A DNA stretch of 64,000 nt from Trebouxia sp. TZW2008. Taxonomy: Eukaryota > Chlorophyta > Trebouxiophyceae > Trebouxiales > Trebouxiaceae. Positions 61,301 through 64,000 of this stretch are shown here, piece after piece. A model generated the notes under the pieces. It saw only the letters and a program-made list of their open reading frames with translations, did no database searches and was not told the origin of the DNA. The stretch is from NCBI GenBank assembly GCA_002118135.1, contig BDIU01000040.1:186001-250000 (forward strand), in the 5' to 3' direction. The translations under genes and the position numbers were made by a program. Positions within the stretch are counted from its first letter, which is position 1. Every line of letters begins with the position of its first letter.

Positions 61301-63950
61301 GTGCTAGCACAGCTGTTGAACTGCAGGAACAGCCGCATGTCGTTCTGCATGTTTTGTGTTTAGGCTGTGCCCTAACAAGGCGTCACTGAGCTGATCAAAA
61401 GGGTTGCCTTAGTGCCGCACAGCACAGTTCACCTGGCACCAGAGATAATCCACTCGATCAGCAAATTGGCAAAAACTTGTCATAACAGAGCAGACAAAGG
61501 AAATACCTGCCTGCTAGCAGTAAACACTGCAGAATATTTCTGTCAAACATGTAACGTGCCTGAGGTATTCCAAAAGAATTACGGTCAGATATGGGGATGC
61601 AGTCACAGCAACCTTGTTGCAACAAAGCCTCTGCAAAGTATCCAAAATGTTTCGCCAAAACCCTTTGAGTATCGCACTGCAAGTACAGGAAAGAAGCACT
61701 GCAGCAGCTCCAACGCACCAGATCATGTCGCAATAAGCTGGATTGCAGTGCATCATATGACTAGCTCTGCCTTGATGCATCAGTCAATGTAATGCAATGT
61801 GACGTGCTGTCATGTGATGCAAGACAGCTAAATTTGACAAAATCTGATGCCAGGCAAATGCAATGCTCTGAAGAAGTGGTTTCGAGTTTTGCTGCATGAC
61901 TTGGTACTGTTGCAAAGCATCACTGTCCTATCAACTAGCCTGAACCTACAGGAAGCATCAACATTGCGCAGTGTCATGCCAAATCAGCAGACAGGGTAAC
62001 ATGTTCAAGGGCAGGGATGCAACTCATCAGGATCTTTGTTTGCAGAATTTGGCCTCAAGCGCATGCTACATTGGCATGCCAGAGTCACATAGATACCCTG
62101 CCAGAAACATTGATCAGTGTTGCAAAAGGTAGAACGCTGCAGTCAGCTCAATTTACCAAAAGCTGATTAAAATGAGAATTGGCAGCAATTGAATTCCATC
62201 AAGTTGCTGCCAAGAGTGACTGCAAGTCCAAGAGTGACTGCATTCATTTTGGACACCAGACACAATTGTTCTCCAGTGTGAAATGCAGCAGGATGAGAGG
62301 ATCGCATGAATCATGAAGAGCATTGTCACTGAAGTAAAGGGGGCTAAAAACCTCTTAGACTTCAGAAAGACTGACACTTACTCGAGCTGACCTGTCTCCA
62401 AGGATGAACTGCAACAAGGCAGCAAGGCTTGAAGACGCTCAACAACAACAGAAGTGTACGCAAGGCTGAGACACAGCGCAGGAATATGCACCTATTTTCC
62501 AGCATAAAACATAGTAAGGCTGTAGGTCCTGCAGGTATGCTGTCCAAAAGAAGCGACGGCGAGCAGCACAATTCGCCCCTCTTCAGCAGCAGGTTGATTC
62601 ACTCAATGTCTTGCATGTTGCAGGTGAAATCATTGCAAAGTCAACCTGTTCACCAGCATGAAACATAGCAGGGCAGTAGGGCCTGAGTGGATGGTGCCCA
62701 GAAGCAGCACCCGGGAGCAGTACAGCTCGCCCCTTTTCAGCAGCAGGTCGCTTTGATCAATGCTGCCGAACAGACCTCAATGACTTTCATGTTGCCTGTG
62801 GAAACATAGCAGAGCTGACCTGTTTCCCAGCATGAAGCGTAGCAGGGCCGTGGGACCTGAGTGGATGCTGCCAAGAAGCAGCACTGGCGAACAGTAAAGC
62901 TCGCCCCTCTTCAGCAGCGGATTGAAGATGTTCTTGAAGGACTCTGCTTCTGTCAAGCCGCGCACGGACTCAGGACGAGCTGACAGGAACGCCAAATGTA
63001 CTCCTGCCTGTCAAGCCAGAAAGCAAGTTTGAGCAGTATTGCTTGAATTGAGTTGTCATGTACAACACGTATAGATGAATGAAAAGGATGTAACATAGAT
63101 ACTGACAACAGGAATGACAAGGACATGGTATCAATATGTCATGTCATTTGCCCTGCTTTGGTTCATGGCATCTGCAATGTCCCAACTGCTTTCCACACCA
63201 GGTTTGAGCCCATTAGGATTACCAAAAGTCTCCTTGAAATGTCAGATCCCATAGTCCTGGCACGGCGTATTCAGAAGTGTACAGGTTGCATGGCTGCATT
63301 CAGAGTGTCACAAGAATTTGCAAAAGTAGATCTTGAGATAGGCATGGAGAAGCGCTGTGACGTGCTTTATGCCTTGCTGGCCAGCAGAAAGATGTCAGAG
63401 ACGTACGACTTCTGAAGCACTGCTGATTTGTCATCCCTGTACGTGGTGCAGGCGGCGAGGCTCCTCCTCTCATCTTCTTCCTCCTCAATTGCTTTCTGGG
63501 TGGCAGCATCCCCAGACCCCTCATAAGGAGCCTGAGGGAACCCCAACAGAAAATGAAGTTGAATAGCCTCAAGGGGCTGGAGTGGGTCAGAGCAGTTGAC
63601 AACTTGTGTTTCTTGACAAAACATATTTTGCAACAAGTCTGTACCTGATGCAGGCGGCGAGGCTCCTCCTTCTCATCTTCTTCCTCCTCGACTGCTTTCT
63701 GGGTGGCAGCATCCCCCCCAGACCCCTCATAGGGAGCCTGAGGGCTGCTACAGATCAGCTGAATAGCCTCAAGCGGGTGCAGCACTGTTTGGCAGGCCTG
63801 ATTGAGGCCGCCCACAAAGACTCTTGATACAGTTGAAAGCGCCCCTTCACGGGTCTGCTTGTCTGGGAAAGCCCCTGCTATGCTGGTGGTCAACTGCCCT
63901 GCCCCTCGCCCTACAGCATCAGCACTGTCATCATTGTGTGCGCATACTTG
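58366..63950 (-). CDS. Conserved eukaryotic GDNGQGDV/SARP protein, HAD-like, 5' end off-window
   Basis: Partial gene; the start lies beyond 64000. Exons seen: 63950-63645, 63576-63373, 63007-62820, 60533-60398, 60055-59843, 59382-59200, 58857-58366; about 573 aa to the stop, all phases agreeing. Landmarks: AGVHLAFLSARPESVRGLTE, LLKRGELYCSPVLLLGSIHS, RFREFAALYPECCWVFFGDN followed by GQGDVLCAEAL, LLAAFIHRVVPLHET, then RVVNSASNDLRWARARY. I recall a protein family in algae, oomycetes and kinetoplastids with these SARP and GDNGQGDV blocks; the layout resembles HAD-fold, App1-type (DUF2183) phosphatases, but activity is unproven. The C-terminal ~160 residues are Ser/Gly-rich and look disordered. 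Oddities: a GC donor at 63372 and a duplicated, still in-frame exon (63576-63373 copies the end of 63950-63645). Confidence 0.75.
59425..59775 (-). repeat. Copies of the acceptor edge of exon 59382-59200
   Basis: Two decayed copies (about 59440-59535 and 59640-59765) of the exon start, recognisable from cagtgtatacacctgacaag and ggtctggctggc, sit upstream on the minus strand in the preceding intron. Confidence 0.75.
60815..61335. repeat. Four-copy intronic tandem array without an obvious parent exon
   Basis: Units containing caagtcttttga, ggttagggaaccagcacaag, tctactggatcagacattac and gtgctagcacagct begin at about 60820, 60976, 61098 and 61218 (spacings 156, 122, 120 bp), in the intron between exons 62820 and 60533. 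Confidence 0.85.
62375..62755 (-). repeat. Copies of the donor edge of exon 63007-62820
   Basis: The exon end, plus-strand ctgtttcccagcatgaagcg through ctcgcccctcttcagcagc, recurs at about 62641-62750 and 62490-62596, with a shorter piece near 62390. Copies keep phase at the donor but carry stops or substitutions further back. Confidence 0.85.
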
Positions 63951-64000
63951 CTGTTGAGATCACATGACTCTGCTGGGTGCATACAGACACAGTGCCACTG

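Overview
This is intron-rich nuclear DNA from a eukaryote, most likely a chlorophyte green alga. Three things point there. There is a plastid thylakoid-lumen FKBP and a plant-style WNK kinase. There is a ciliary/flagellar gene (DLEC1/CFAP81). There is also a P5B-type ATPase, a family that as I recall flowering plants lack. Base composition is near-balanced and rich in TGCA/CTG words. Genus cannot be decided from the sequence. Almost every gene is split into many exons; I rebuilt them by reading GT...AG junctions, checking that exon phases agree, and comparing with family motifs recalled from memory. No database search was run.

Layout, left to right. (1) 1432-6107, minus: a large Ser/Pro/Gln-rich protein with in-frame tandem repeats, not recognised. 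(2) 6559-21625, plus: DLEC1/CFAP81, 19 exons, about 2047 aa, sharing a 451-bp divergent promoter region with gene 1. (3) 22344-23825, minus: COX10, mitochondrial heme A synthesis. (4) 24908-31172, minus: a WNK kinase, 11 exons, 1116 aa. (5) 32471-34143, minus: a thylakoid-lumen FKBP (FKBP19-like), 5 exons. (6) 35633-39346, minus: exosome subunit RRP4, 9 exons. (7) 39577-39829: a short doubtful ORF. (8) 40203-42767, minus: a medium-chain reductase of the 2-alkenal reductase type, 7 exons. (9) 43422-56394, plus: a P5B P-type ATPase, 18 exons, about 1331 aa. (10) 58366 to beyond the right edge, minus: a conserved eukaryotic protein with GDNGQGDV and SARP motifs, related at a distance to HAD-fold/App1-type phosphatases.

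The genes are a mixed housekeeping, organelle and flagellar set with no shared pathway. Several are convergent or divergent pairs (genes 1/2, 2/3, 8/9, 9/10).

The most striking signal is not a gene. In the large genes the edge of an exon, together with its splice site and some flanking intron, has been tandemly copied into the neighbouring intron one to six times, usually every 80-175 bp. The copies decay with stops and frameshifts, while the outermost copy that joins the rest of the exon stays intact. Tandem repeats inside exons (63, 84 and 150 bp units) are all multiples of three; the intronic ones are not. The window also carries three small dispersed repeat families, one with a perfect 5-bp-stem hairpin in its best copy.
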